DNA from: a bacterium
GTDB lineage: Bacteria > Planctomycetota > Planctomycetia > Pirellulales > Pirellulaceae
Assembly (NCBI GenBank): GCA_030430075.1
Contig: JAUIGN010000021.1
Coordinates: 62,001-126,000 of the forward strand
Direction of reading: 5' to 3'
Length of the DNA: 64,000 nt
This document shows positions 9,300-17,897 of the stretch, in pieces. Made by a program: the position numbers and the translations under genes. The notes under the pieces are model-generated. The model searched no databases, was not told where the DNA came from, and saw only the letters and a program-made list of their open reading frames with translations. The first letter of the stretch is position 1, and the number at the start of each line of letters is the position of its first letter.

Positions 9300-9998
9300 A
9301 TGCCTCGACGCAAACACCTTTCCGATTTACGCGAAGCCGCTCCGGTGATCTTGCCGTCGCTGCTGGCGTGTGACTTTGGCAATTTGGAACGCGAGGTAGA
9401 ACGGTTGCAGGAGGCTGGGGTGGAAGCCCTGCATCTGGACGTGATGGACGGCCGCTTTGTCCCGAACTTGACTTACGGGATGCCGATTGTGGCCGGTCTC
9501 CGCCGCCTCACGGAGATGCCGCTGGACGTTCACCTGATGATCGAGGAGCCGCAGCGTTACCTCGCGCAGTTTGTCGATGCGGGAGCGGATCTGCTCACCG
9601 TCCATGTGGAGGCGGTCGACGATCCGTGCGAGGTCATCGATCAGATCCACCAGCTCGGTATCGGGGCGGGCATCGCGCTCAACCCGGCCACCCCGGTTGC
9701 CACGATCGAACCGGTGCTGGACTCGTGCGACCTGGTCTTGGTGATGAGCGTCAAGGCAGGATTTGGCGGTCAGACGTTCCAGCCGGTCGCTTTGGAAAAG
9801 TTGCAGTTTCTCCGTGATCGCGTCCCGCCAACGACGCTGCTCGAAGTGGACGGCGGCGTCAATCGCGAGACCATCGGCGCCTGCGCTCGCGCGGGCGCCC
9901 ACTTGATGGTGGCTGGGTCGGCGATTTTCGGCCAGCCCTCGTATTCGTCAGCGGTTACTCATCTCATCCAGGCTGCCCGCCAAGGCGGAGCGACGTAG
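9300..9998 (+). CDS. rpe: Ribulose-phosphate 3-epimerase
   Basis: A 232-residue TIM-barrel enzyme interconverting ribulose 5-phosphate and xylulose 5-phosphate in the pentose phosphate pathway. Family motifs are in order: ILPSLLACDFGNL, LHLDVMDGRFVPN, LDVHLMIEEP, the glycine loop GFGGQTF, LEVDGGVN and VAGSAIFG. The loop reads VMSVKAGFGGQ, where most family members have VMSVNPGFGGQ; this should not abolish catalysis. The next gene begins four bases downstream. Confidence 0.95.
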   Translation: MPRRKHLSDLREAAPVILPSLLACDFGNLEREVERLQEAGVEALHLDVMDGRFVPNLTYGMPIVAGLRRLTEMPLDVHLMIEEPQRYLAQFVDAGADLLTVHVEAVDDPCEVIDQIHQLGIGAGIALNPATPVATIEPVLDSCDLVLVMSVKAGFGGQTFQPVALEKLQFLRDRVPPTTLLEVDGGVNRETIGACARAGAHLMVAGSAIFGQPSYSSAVTHLIQAARQGGAT

Positions 9999-10002
9999 GA
10001 CC

Positions 10003-10584
10003 ATGTTGAAGATCATCTTGATTCGACCCGGTTCCACCAACTTCGACGACGAAGGGCGGATCACCGGCAGATTGGATGTCCCCTTGAACGCGTGCGGTGC
10101 CGACCAGGTGGCCCGCACGATTGACGAGTTGGCGGACCAGCGGATCAAGGCGATCTATACGTCTCCCTGCCAGGCCTGCCAGCAGACGTCGACGGCACTG
10201 GCTGCCGAACTTGACCTGAAAGCCAAGGAACTGTCCGGCCTGAAGAACCTGGACCACGGTTTGTGGCACGGCAAGATGATCGACGAGGTCAAGCGCAAGC
10301 AGCCCAAGGTCTACCGACAATGGCAAGAACACCCGGAGACGGTCTGCCCGCCCGAAGGTGAATCACTCAAGTCGGCCCAAGAACGGGGCCGAACTGTGCT
10401 TGCCAAGCTGGCCAAGAAGCACAAGGATGGCGTCATCGCACTGGTCGTCCCGGAGCCGTTAGCGAGCGTCTTGCGTTCACAACTTGATGAAGGCGAATTG
10501 GGTGACCTCTGGGAGGCCGAGAACCAGTCGGGCGGATGGCAGCAATTTGACGTCAATCCCTCCACCGTCCGCCTCAAGGCCTGA
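10003..10584 (+). CDS. Histidine-phosphatase-fold protein lacking both catalytic histidines
   Basis: A 193-residue protein with the overall pattern of the phosphoglycerate mutase/histidine phosphatase superfamily: LIRPGST at the N-terminus, IYTSP..A..QT, LDHGLWHGKM and CPPEGESLKSAQER. The nucleophilic His of the RHG motif is Pro9, and the second catalytic His (normally in a VxHG motif) is Pro150. The SPxxRA arginine is also missing. It should therefore be a non-enzymatic or altered relative; I believe similar LIRPG proteins occur in other planctomycetes. It follows rpe by four bases, so it is probably co-expressed. Confidence 0.8.
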   Translation: MLKIILIRPGSTNFDDEGRITGRLDVPLNACGADQVARTIDELADQRIKAIYTSPCQACQQTSTALAAELDLKAKELSGLKNLDHGLWHGKMIDEVKRKQPKVYRQWQEHPETVCPPEGESLKSAQERGRTVLAKLAKKHKDGVIALVVPEPLASVLRSQLDEGELGDLWEAENQSGGWQQFDVNPSTVRLKA

Positions 10585-10669
10585 GGCCGATTCGCAGCCG
10601 GTTGGGGCACTGCTTCGCCGCCCTGCCGCCGGCGTCTACCCGCGACACCCCAACCGACCTGTCAGCAGC

Positions 10670-11512
10670 ATGACCCGAGAGCCAGCAACGGCAACCACGA
10701 TGAACAAGCGACAAAAACGAGGTGTTCCCGAGGGCCTCTGGCAGCGTTGCCCGGGCTGCCATAACTCGATCTATCGCAAGGAGGCGGAAAAACGCCTCAA
10801 CGTATGTCCGGAATGCGATTTTCACTTCTATGTGTCGGCCGCGGAACGCATCGTGCAAGTGCTGGATGAGGGAACATTCGAGGAATGGGACGGTGACCTC
10901 TCGCCCGCCGACCCGCTCAACTTCGAAGACAAGCGGAAATATCGTGACAAGTTGCTGGACGAACAAAAGCGGACCGGCATGAACGACGCGGCCATCACCG
11001 GGACCGGCATGATTCGCGCCCGTCGCGTTGCGTTTGGTGTCACCGATTCGTCCTTCTTCATGGGGAGCATGGGATCGGTCGTCGGCGAACGCTTGGCGCG
11101 TCTGGCCGAGCGGGCAACGGACCAGGATCTGCCGCTGATTATTGTGAGCGGCTCCGGTGGCGGGGCCCGGATGCACGAGGGCATCCTGTCCCTGATGCAG
11201 ATGGCCAAGGTCTCGGCCGCTCTGGCACGCTACGATGAAGCGGGGGGACTCTACATCTCCGTCCTCACGAATCCCACCATGGGCGGCGTGGCCGCCAGCT
11301 TCGCCTCGCTGGGAGACGTCGTGTTTGCCGAGCCCAAAGCCCTGATCGGCTTTGCCGGCCCGCGGACCATCAAAGCCACCATCAAGATTGAGTTGCCGAA
11401 AGGGTTTCAAACCAGCGAGTTTCTCCTCGAGCACGGTTACATTGACCGCATCGTGTCGCGGGACAAATTGAAAAGCGAAATCGCACGCACCATTGACTAT
11501 TGCGGCAAATAA
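10670..11512 (+). CDS. accD: Acetyl-CoA carboxylase carboxyltransferase subunit beta
   Basis: A 280-residue AccD, the subunit that with AccA transfers the carboxyl group from carboxybiotin to acetyl-CoA in the first step of fatty acid synthesis. The N-terminal zinc finger (RCPGCHNS...CPECDFHF) is followed by crotonase-fold motifs GSMGSVVGERLARL, GGGARMHEGILSLMQMAK, LTNPTMGGVAASFA and KALIGFAGPRTIK. Neither ATG 10670 nor ATG 10700 has a strong ribosome site, so the start is uncertain by ten residues. The TAA stop overlaps the next start (TAATG). Confidence 0.93.
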   Translation: MTREPATATTMNKRQKRGVPEGLWQRCPGCHNSIYRKEAEKRLNVCPECDFHFYVSAAERIVQVLDEGTFEEWDGDLSPADPLNFEDKRKYRDKLLDEQKRTGMNDAAITGTGMIRARRVAFGVTDSSFFMGSMGSVVGERLARLAERATDQDLPLIIVSGSGGGARMHEGILSLMQMAKVSAALARYDEAGGLYISVLTNPTMGGVAASFASLGDVVFAEPKALIGFAGPRTIKATIKIELPKGFQTSEFLLEHGYIDRIVSRDKLKSEIARTIDYCGK

Positions 11513-12396
11513 TGGGAATCCTCGACAAATTCAAAGCCATGTTGAAGAGCGACAAGCTCGATGTCGACGAGCGGTTCGAGCTGCTGCGCTCTGCCATCTC
11601 GGGCACCATGTCCAACTTCTACATGGCCCGCGAACGGGAGACCAAACAGGTCGTCGGGCTGAAGATCGCTAAACAAGACAAGCTGGAATTATTCGAAGCC
11701 CGCTTCAAGGGGCTCAACAAACCTTCGGAAGGGCAAATTGCCACCAGCTTGCACCATCCGCGTATTGTCGAGACCACTGAGTTCGGCACCACCACCAAGA
11801 ACCTCCCCTACTGCGTCATGGAGTACCTGGATGGTCCCGGCCTGCACGAATTGATTCACAACCACGACCGATCACTCGACGGCAAGAGGTTGAACCTGAT
11901 TCGGCAGATGGCGGAGGCGCTGGCCTATGTCCACGAACAGGAGTTCATTCACCGGGACGTCTGTCCACGGAATTTCATCGCCCGTAAGGACCTTTCGTCG
12001 CTGAAGCTGATCGACTTCGGCTTAACGTTGCCCAACACGCCCGATTTCACCCAGCCGGGGAATCGCACCGGAACCCCCAATTACATGGCACCCGAAATTA
12101 TGCGCCGCAAGACGACCGACCAGCGGCTGGACATTTTTTCGTTTGGCGTCTCCGTTTATCATCTCTGCTCATTTGAGCTGCCCTGGCCGAAGCCGCCGGC
12201 CGCCAAAGCTGCCCTGGCCGCCATTGCGCACGACACCGTCGAGCCGCGGGATATTCGCCAACACGTCCCCAACCTTCACCCCACACTGGCCGACACCGTA
12301 ATGTCCTGCCTGAGGCCCGAACCGGGGCAACGCCCTCAAAAGATGGCTGACTTCTTGGAAGCGATCCAGGAGGTCGAAAGCGAATTCGACGCCTAG
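11512..12396 (+). CDS. Ser/Thr protein kinase, atypical, coupled to accD
   Basis: A 294-residue Hanks-type kinase domain without membrane segment or sensor. The ATP-binding lysine is K51 (VVGLKIAK), the catalytic loop is HRDVCPRN (147-154), DFG is at 168-170 and the activation-loop APE is in YMAPEIM. The glycine-rich loop is poorly conserved (SAISGTMSN), and the loop lysine usually two residues after HRD is replaced (HRDVCPRN instead of HRDVKPxN). Activity is plausible but atypical. Its ATG overlaps the accD stop, implying coupled translation. Confidence 0.88.
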   Translation: MGILDKFKAMLKSDKLDVDERFELLRSAISGTMSNFYMARERETKQVVGLKIAKQDKLELFEARFKGLNKPSEGQIATSLHHPRIVETTEFGTTTKNLPYCVMEYLDGPGLHELIHNHDRSLDGKRLNLIRQMAEALAYVHEQEFIHRDVCPRNFIARKDLSSLKLIDFGLTLPNTPDFTQPGNRTGTPNYMAPEIMRRKTTDQRLDIFSFGVSVYHLCSFELPWPKPPAAKAALAAIAHDTVEPRDIRQHVPNLHPTLADTVMSCLRPEPGQRPQKMADFLEAIQEVESEFDA

Positions 12397-12585
12397 CGAG
12401 GCAGGGCCTCGGACCAATCGCGAGCTGACGCTCGCGGCATGTTAGTCCGCTCCCGTTGGTCGCTCAAACTTGACGCATTTGTAAAGCTAAACCTGATACA
12501 AGCCATCTAGCGCACAACATCGTGCGACCTCGCAACCGCTGCTCATGCGGTGCTTGGCGGCACAATGCCGGCCGGGCAGGAAGGC
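12397..12585. repeat. Convergent intergenic region with planctomycete-type palindrome
   Basis: Between the kinase and the minus-strand radical SAM gene lie two small hairpins: CGAGGC/GCCTCG directly after the kinase stop, and CGCGAGC-TGAC-GCTCGCG at 12419-12436. The second matches, from memory, a short palindrome scattered through planctomycete genomes. It may act as a bidirectional transcript end, but no T-run follows. Confidence 0.5.
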
Positions 12586-13557
12586 TTACCCTTCGAAGCG
12601 TCGTCCTTGCCAGGTATTGCGGCGTTCGAGCTCCGCATCCAGGGCCAAGAGGACTGCCGACTTGTCCAGACACCAGGAAGGTCCGACGAAGTAGTCGGGC
12701 GGTGCGTCCCCACTAATCCGCTCGACGATCGTCGAGGGCGGCAGCAGTTCGAGAAACTCGACCAGTGCGTCGAGGTAGGCGTCCCGCTCAATCAGCGTAA
12801 CTTCGCCGCGACGCACCTGATCAGCCAACGGCGTCCGTTCCACCGCGTACAGGTTGTGCACCTTCACCGAATCGACTCGGAGCCGGGCCAGTTCCCGTGC
12901 CGTCGCCATCATGTCTTCGTGGGATTCACCCGGCAAGCCGAGAATCGCATGGGCACCAATCTCGAAGCCGCGTCCTCGGCTCCGCTCCACGGCGTCCACA
13001 AACGAATCATGATGGTGGCCTCGGTTCATCCAGTCCAGCGAGCGATCATGCATGGTCTGCATGCCGTACTCGATCGACAGATGCGTCTTGCGGGCAAAAT
13101 CTTCGAGCAACTCCATCACGTCATCGGGAACACAGTCGGGGCGCGTGCCGATCGCCAAGGCGACCACCTGCGGATGCGATAATGCATCGTCATATAGCTT
13201 CCTCAGCCGTTCAACCGGCGCGTAGGTATTCGTCGCGGGCTGAAAGTAAGCGGTGAAATGGTCGCACGTGTACCGCCGTTTGAGCCGCCGGATCCCGTCG
13301 TTAATCTGGTCCTGGACCGCAACCTTGGGAACCCGGCGACTCGGACTGAAGCTGCGATTGTCGCAGAACGTGCAGCCGCCAATGGCGACCGTTCCGTCCA
13401 CGTTGGGGCACGTGAAGCCGGCATCAATACTGACCTTCTGGACGCGCGTTCCGAACTTCTGCTGCAAGTAGAAGCGGTATGCGTAATAGCGACGCCCGGC
13501 ACCTCGCCAATCGTAGTGGGAATCGGCTGGAATCGTTGACGTCAAGGCGACCCTCAT
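12586..13557 (-). CDS. TIGR01212/YhcC-like radical SAM protein
   Basis: A 323-residue radical SAM protein. The cluster motif is the family form CPNVDGTVAIGGCTFCDN, in which three cysteines hold the 4Fe-4S cluster. YFQPATNTYAP, AIGTRPDCV, EYGMQTMHD and AILGLPGESHEDM follow in the usual order of the YhcC/YtqA group. The reaction of this group is not settled. Monocistronic and convergent with the kinase. Confidence 0.88.
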   Translation of the reverse strand: MRVALTSTIPADSHYDWRGAGRRYYAYRFYLQQKFGTRVQKVSIDAGFTCPNVDGTVAIGGCTFCDNRSFSPSRRVPKVAVQDQINDGIRRLKRRYTCDHFTAYFQPATNTYAPVERLRKLYDDALSHPQVVALAIGTRPDCVPDDVMELLEDFARKTHLSIEYGMQTMHDRSLDWMNRGHHHDSFVDAVERSRGRGFEIGAHAILGLPGESHEDMMATARELARLRVDSVKVHNLYAVERTPLADQVRRGEVTLIERDAYLDALVEFLELLPPSTIVERISGDAPPDYFVGPSWCLDKSAVLLALDAELERRNTWQGRRFEG

Positions 13558-13891
13558 TTAGACTGCGACCGAAAGGGAAGTCCGTGAATCCAGTCGGGGT
13601 TCAGAGACCGACACGAGCAGCTTATCAGGCGGCCCGTTTTCACATGCCCAATTTTCAAGAGGCCAGTTGTCAAAAGTCCAGCGCCGATCAAGTTGACGGT
13701 CTTTGAGGTTGCCGGGCACTCAAGTTGCCGGGCGTCGCTCGGATTTTCGGCGGCACCTTGGCGGGACTACGCTGCCAGCGACGTCTCGAACCCGGCCCGA
13801 GGCCCCGCGCCGTTCCAATCCATGCCCGATTGATTCAGGACCGGCCCGTTACCACCGACCAACCAAGCACGCATCATAGGAAACAGGCGCA
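13558..13891. other. Intergenic region without recognised gene
   Basis: This 334-base stretch lies between the divergent radical SAM and FHA genes, so it should contain both promoters. I see a short direct repeat (GGTTGCCGGGC and AGTTGCCGGGC around 13706-13730) but no clear promoter, terminator or RNA gene. Confidence 0.4.
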
Positions 13892-14584
13892 ATGCCGACA
13901 AGCTCCGGCGACCAAGGGAAACTGCTGGGAGAACTCGTACCCCAGGGCGGTGGCGATCCGATCCCCCTCCGCAAAGAACACCTGCTCGTCGGACGCCGCG
14001 AAAACTGCGACATCGTGCTGCGATTCGGAAACGTCTCGTCCAACCATTGCGAACTGACCCTGGAATCGGGCTACTGGTTCGTCAAGGACCTGGGGAGCCG
14101 CAACGGCACAAGGTTAAACGGTTACCGCATCACCAAGAAGCGGATGGACCCGGGCGATACGCTCTCAATCGCCAAGCGCGACTACAAGGCGGTCTACTCG
14201 CCGACCGACCTGGGTGCCGAAGGCCCGCCGCCGGACGTCGACGTGATGGTCGAGATCATGTCCCACTCGTTGCTGGAAGGTGCCGGACTCTCACGCAAAA
14301 AACGGCAACAGTCGGAGGGCCGCGTGGGACTCAACCGCCCGCGCCCAGCGGACCAGGCCGCCCCGTCGAGCACGGCCGCGCCCCATACCGACGAAGATGA
14401 ACCGGGTGCGCCGAGCGAGGAAGCTGAGGCACAGACGCCCCGATCCCCTGCCGCCTCCCCCAGCCAACCTGCCGCTCCGCCCCCGTCATCCTCGGTGCTG
14501 GATGAATCGGGCAGCGATGCTTCACCAGGCAACGATGCGGCCGACGGCGAAGGGCCGGACGAATACCAGTTGGCACCGGAATGA
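13892..14584 (+). CDS. FHA domain protein
   Basis: A 230-residue protein. Residues about 30-100 form a forkhead-associated domain that binds phosphothreonine peptides: LLVGRRENCDIVL, NVSSNHCEL and LGSRNGTRLNG give the conserved Gly-Arg, Ser-x-x-His and Asn-Gly residues. The C-terminal 100 residues are a disordered tail rich in Pro, Ala, Ser, Asp and Glu. AGGAAACAGG precedes the start. A partner kinase is likely; the kinase at 11.5 kb is a candidate by proximity only. Confidence 0.88.
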   Translation: MPTSSGDQGKLLGELVPQGGGDPIPLRKEHLLVGRRENCDIVLRFGNVSSNHCELTLESGYWFVKDLGSRNGTRLNGYRITKKRMDPGDTLSIAKRDYKAVYSPTDLGAEGPPPDVDVMVEIMSHSLLEGAGLSRKKRQQSEGRVGLNRPRPADQAAPSSTAAPHTDEDEPGAPSEEAEAQTPRSPAASPSQPAAPPPSSSVLDESGSDASPGNDAADGEGPDEYQLAPE

Positions 14585-14929
14585 CCAACGTGGGCTGCGA
14601 GCGAAGTTTGGGAGGCGTTTTCTCGCCATTCTGATTGTCCCATGCTTCGCGTGACGTGATGCGGGCTGGCTTGATGCCGGAACGTGTCATCAACCACATG
14701 CACCCATCGATACTGCTCAAATTGCAGAAGTCATTTCGGACTCGCTCCCAAGCTGGCAGGGCCACAGCCAAACAGGGAACGCGTCCAAATCCGGTTCGCT
14801 CACGCTGGCCGCTCTCTAAAATGCCGGCGTCCTTCCCGCGTTCCCACCGACTCTGCCGACGACTACAATCCAACCTCATCATTCATCATTTCACTCGCAC
14901 GGGAGCGCGCCGCGGGCGTGAATCGTTTC
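14585..14929. other. Intergenic region without recognised gene
   Basis: About 345 bases between the FHA and Dabb genes. Open frames cross it on both strands but none resembles a protein. It presumably carries the promoter of the Dabb gene. No hairpin with a T-run is visible. Confidence 0.4.
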
Positions 14930-15238
14930 ATGCTGGGTCACATGGTCTACTTCACGCTGAAGGACAACTCGCCGGCTGCCATCGAGGCGTTGGTTGCCGA
15001 CTGCAAACACTTTTTGGCCGGTCATCCGGGCACGGTACTGTTCGCGGCCGGGACGCGCGTCGACGATTTGGCTCGCGACGTCAACGACCGCGAGTTCGAC
15101 GTCGCCTTGCACGTCGTCTTCGAGAGTCGCGAAGCACACGACAACTACCAGGTCCACGAACGGCACACGCAGTTTATCGAAAAGAACAAGGACAATTGGG
15201 CCAAAGTGCGTGTGTTTGACGCTAACGTCGCCAGTTAG
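14930..15238 (+). CDS. Dabb (stress-responsive A/B barrel) family protein
   Basis: A 102-residue protein starting MLGHMVYFTLKDN, typical of dimeric alpha-beta barrel proteins; VALHVVFESREAHDNYQVHERHTQFIEKNK matches the family's second half in character. The frame is open further upstream, including a GTG at 14918, but the ATG at 14930 matches family starts. Function unknown. Its stop overlaps the convergent symporter stop by four bases. Confidence 0.82.
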   Translation: MLGHMVYFTLKDNSPAAIEALVADCKHFLAGHPGTVLFAAGTRVDDLARDVNDREFDVALHVVFESREAHDNYQVHERHTQFIEKNKDNWAKVRVFDANVAS

Positions 15239-16821
15239 TGCGTCTCGCTGGCGGGCGAATGGCCGACGCCGTCGCCAACATCGGGGCCCCCGTGCCGAGA
15301 GGCAATCCACAGTGAACCGGCGACGGCGACGAGGGCGTTCGCGGCCAGGCCGAAGAGCCCCGCGTGAATGCCGGCCACCTTGCCCGAGCCGGTCGCAGCC
15401 AGCGTCACGGCAATCCCCAGGCCGAGTATCGCGCCCAGCAACGTGGGTCTCGCCCGCAGCCGTGGCCAGTGGAGCCCCAGGAAAAACGCTGGTGCCAACT
15501 GAATCAGCAGATCGAACTTGCGGTCCAGCAGTTTGACCAGATCGGTTCCGCGGAGCACGATCGCCAACGTCGCCAGGACTGCAATCAAGAGCCACGAGCA
15601 GACCTTGCCGACACGCGTCAACTGCGCCTCGGTCGCGCCGGGGCGAATGTGCTGACCGTAGATGTCCTTCGTGAACATCGAGGAAATCGACAGGAGTACC
15701 GAATCGGCCGTCGACATGATCGCGGCCAGAATACCGGCAAACAGGACGACCACCAACCAGCGTCCAAATAGTGAGGCCTCTTGAACGTGGCGGCAAACGA
15801 CGGTGAGAACCGTGTCCGATCGGTCGATCCGTGTCACCACGCCGAATTCGTCCGTCGACTCGTGCACCAGATCGGGCAGATGCGCCAACCCGATGATCCC
15901 CACCAGCACGGCGATGAAGGCCGTGGTGAGAGGAATAAAGGCCATCACCGCCAGACTGCGCCGCAAGGACGTCGCCGTCCGTGATGCATAGATTCTCTGA
16001 ATGGCCTGGGGGTACATGGCACCGCCGATTCCGACCAGCAAGACGTAGCTGGCCCACTCGCGGAGCCCGTCGCCGGTCGGAGCCGCGATCTTGGACGAAC
16101 CGACTGCAGCCTGCCCGGTCACCTCCGCCTGCTCGCGCTGAACTAAAATTCGGGTTGCTTGCTCCAGCGACCCAAATTCGCGAAACACCATCACAATCAA
16201 CAGGAAGAACCCGACAAACAAGACGAACCCCTGGATCGCGTCCGTCCAGGCGACTGCCCGAAATCCCCCCAGGGTTTCGTAGACCACGATCACCAGCGCC
16301 AGCAGAATGACACCGACGACATACACCGTGGTCGGCTCGGCCCCCACCAGTCCCTCCAGGGCGTTCCCCATCGCCATCAGTTGGGCGAGCAAGAAGTTCG
16401 AAATCGCCACGATCATCACGACCGCGCCCAAGAGCGAAAGGGCCGGAGATTGGAACCGGTGGCGAAGAAAATCGGTGGGCGTGATGAATCCGTGGCGTTT
16501 GGCCAGCGGATAAAGTTGAGGAGCCAGCAGGAGATAGAAGACGACAATCGCCGTCATGAAGTGGACGCTGACAATCCACGGATAGCCGACCCGGTAGGCC
16601 TTCCCGGAAAAGCCAAACAGCGTGTTACCACTGTATTGGGTCGCGTACAACGTCAGCAGGAGGACGACAAATCCGATCCCGTTACCCGCCAGATAGAAGT
16701 CGCGGAGCGTGTTCTCGCGGCGGGCTCGCAGCCCCAGCCAGCCGACCCCGATCAGACTGCCAAGATAAAGGCCAATGAAGGCCAGCTCGACACCGGTAAA
16801 CGGGATCATGTCCGAACTCAT
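15235..16821 (-). CDS. Sodium:solute symporter family protein
   Basis: A 528-residue inner-membrane transporter of the SSS family with about 13 hydrophobic segments. Recognisable parts are the N-terminal FYLAGNGIGFVVLLLTLYATQYSGNT, the GFRAVAWTDAIQGF segment and the GILAAIMSTADSVLLSISSMFTKDIY signature. It should import a small organic solute with Na+; the substrate cannot be read. Its ATG overlaps the stop of the upstream small membrane protein (ATGA), so the two are one unit. Confidence 0.9.
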   Translation of the reverse strand: MSSDMIPFTGVELAFIGLYLGSLIGVGWLGLRARRENTLRDFYLAGNGIGFVVLLLTLYATQYSGNTLFGFSGKAYRVGYPWIVSVHFMTAIVVFYLLLAPQLYPLAKRHGFITPTDFLRHRFQSPALSLLGAVVMIVAISNFLLAQLMAMGNALEGLVGAEPTTVYVVGVILLALVIVVYETLGGFRAVAWTDAIQGFVLFVGFFLLIVMVFREFGSLEQATRILVQREQAEVTGQAAVGSSKIAAPTGDGLREWASYVLLVGIGGAMYPQAIQRIYASRTATSLRRSLAVMAFIPLTTAFIAVLVGIIGLAHLPDLVHESTDEFGVVTRIDRSDTVLTVVCRHVQEASLFGRWLVVVLFAGILAAIMSTADSVLLSISSMFTKDIYGQHIRPGATEAQLTRVGKVCSWLLIAVLATLAIVLRGTDLVKLLDRKFDLLIQLAPAFFLGLHWPRLRARPTLLGAILGLGIAVTLAATGSGKVAGIHAGLFGLAANALVAVAGSLWIASRHGGPDVGDGVGHSPASETH

Positions 16822-17060
16822 CGAGCCGACCTCGCCGAATCAGCCTGCCCGTCTCCTTCCGACTCGCACGGCCACTGGCGGGCGAGAACCCAGGCGGAAA
16901 AGAGCGAGAGCAGCAGCGAGCTGGCGATGGCACCAAATGCCCAAACCGGCATTCCCAAGATCAGGGTGTCGACCGCAATCGGCAGAAACTGCCAGTACCA
17001 GGGGACAGCAAGACCAAACAGCAGCAAGTAGACCAGGAGAATTCGACGCGATCCGATCAT
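16818..17060 (-). CDS. DUF3311-like small membrane protein
   Basis: An 80-residue protein with two hydrophobic helices (LLVYLLLFGLAVPWYWQFLP and MPVWAFGAIASSLLLSLFSAW). Small two-helix proteins of the DUF3311 type are commonly encoded just before SSS symporters and are thought to be accessory subunits. The four-base overlap with the symporter start supports that. Confidence 0.8.
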   Translation of the reverse strand: MIGSRRILLVYLLLFGLAVPWYWQFLPIAVDTLILGMPVWAFGAIASSLLLSLFSAWVLARQWPCESEGDGQADSARSAR

Positions 17061-17164
17061 CCGGAGACTCTCATCCAGGCGGTCGGCGCAACACGGCAGT
17101 CGCGCCGCCCCGACCGGTCCGGCCGGCGAGACGAAGCAACGACGAACACGGCGCGACGGGCCGA

Positions 17165-17539
17165 CTATCCAAACCAGCCCTTGCTCCCAAACGCCTTCAA
17201 GGCCTTGTCTTCGTCCGCTTGAATGTCGAAGACCTTGTTCAGTCGCGTAATCTTGAAGACTTCGAGCACGTTCGGTGAAATCGCGCAGAACTTCAGCACC
17301 AGGTTTGCCGCCTTGGACTTCTTGTTGAGCAGCACCAGCTTGCCGATCATGGCGGAGGACATGAATTGGACGCCTTGAAAGTTGAGCAGCATCTTCTTGC
17401 TCTCAGACTTACCGGCTTGTTCTCCCATCTCCATGAGTTCTTTACCGATCTGCTGAATTCTGGCTTCGTCCAGAATCTTCGCATCGGTAAAGTAAACGAC
17501 CAGGACGTCTTCTTTCTGCTCGGACTTCAATGACGACAT
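17165..17539 (-). CDS. STAS domain protein (anti-sigma antagonist-like)
   Basis: A 124-residue protein consisting of one STAS domain: VLVVYFTDAKILDE, KKMLLNFQGVQFMSSAMIGKL and a C-terminal LNKVFDIQADEDKALKAF helix. The serine pair in the MSSAMIG loop is where anti-sigma factor antagonists are phosphorylated. ATG 17539 starts the domain; the open frame reaches 17650 without support. No RsbW-like kinase or sigma factor is adjacent. Confidence 0.85.
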   Translation of the reverse strand: MSSLKSEQKEDVLVVYFTDAKILDEARIQQIGKELMEMGEQAGKSESKKMLLNFQGVQFMSSAMIGKLVLLNKKSKAANLVLKFCAISPNVLEVFKITRLNKVFDIQADEDKALKAFGSKGWFG

Positions 17540-17897
17540 AACCGCGTTTCCGTTTCGCTTAGGTGACCGATGTGGGCAAGCCAGCCTGAAGAGCTCGCCA
17601 ATATCTATGTAGGCAGCACATAAGGTAGCATGCTCCGGCGTCGCTTGCAATCAACCCCGAGGCGCCTGGTCCCAACCGATTCCCCCCACATGGCTGCCTT
17701 ACCCAGCTCGCCCAAACCCGGTCCTGCCGGCGTTTCCGTTGCCGCCCGACCCCGGGGAATCACACCTCGCGTCGCTTTTTTGCGCCTGTCGGGCCGAGCC
17801 CACCCGGGTCCGGCCGAACGGCTGTGGCGTTCCCCGGATTGAGGCAGGCCGCAAAGCCACGGCGCGCTCGCCCCGTGGCGTCCATCCCCAGGACTTC
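17540..17897. other. Intergenic region with hairpin 3' of yifB
   Basis: No gene is recognised. A hairpin CCACGG/CCGTGG around 17858-17879 lies just downstream of the yifB stop on the minus strand and may end that transcript, but the T-run is weak. The promoter for the STAS gene should lie nearer 17540-17650. Confidence 0.4.

Noticed and set aside
14891..16579. 562-codon minus-strand open frame
   Set aside because: Different frame of the SSS symporter region; composition is Arg/Gly-rich noise.
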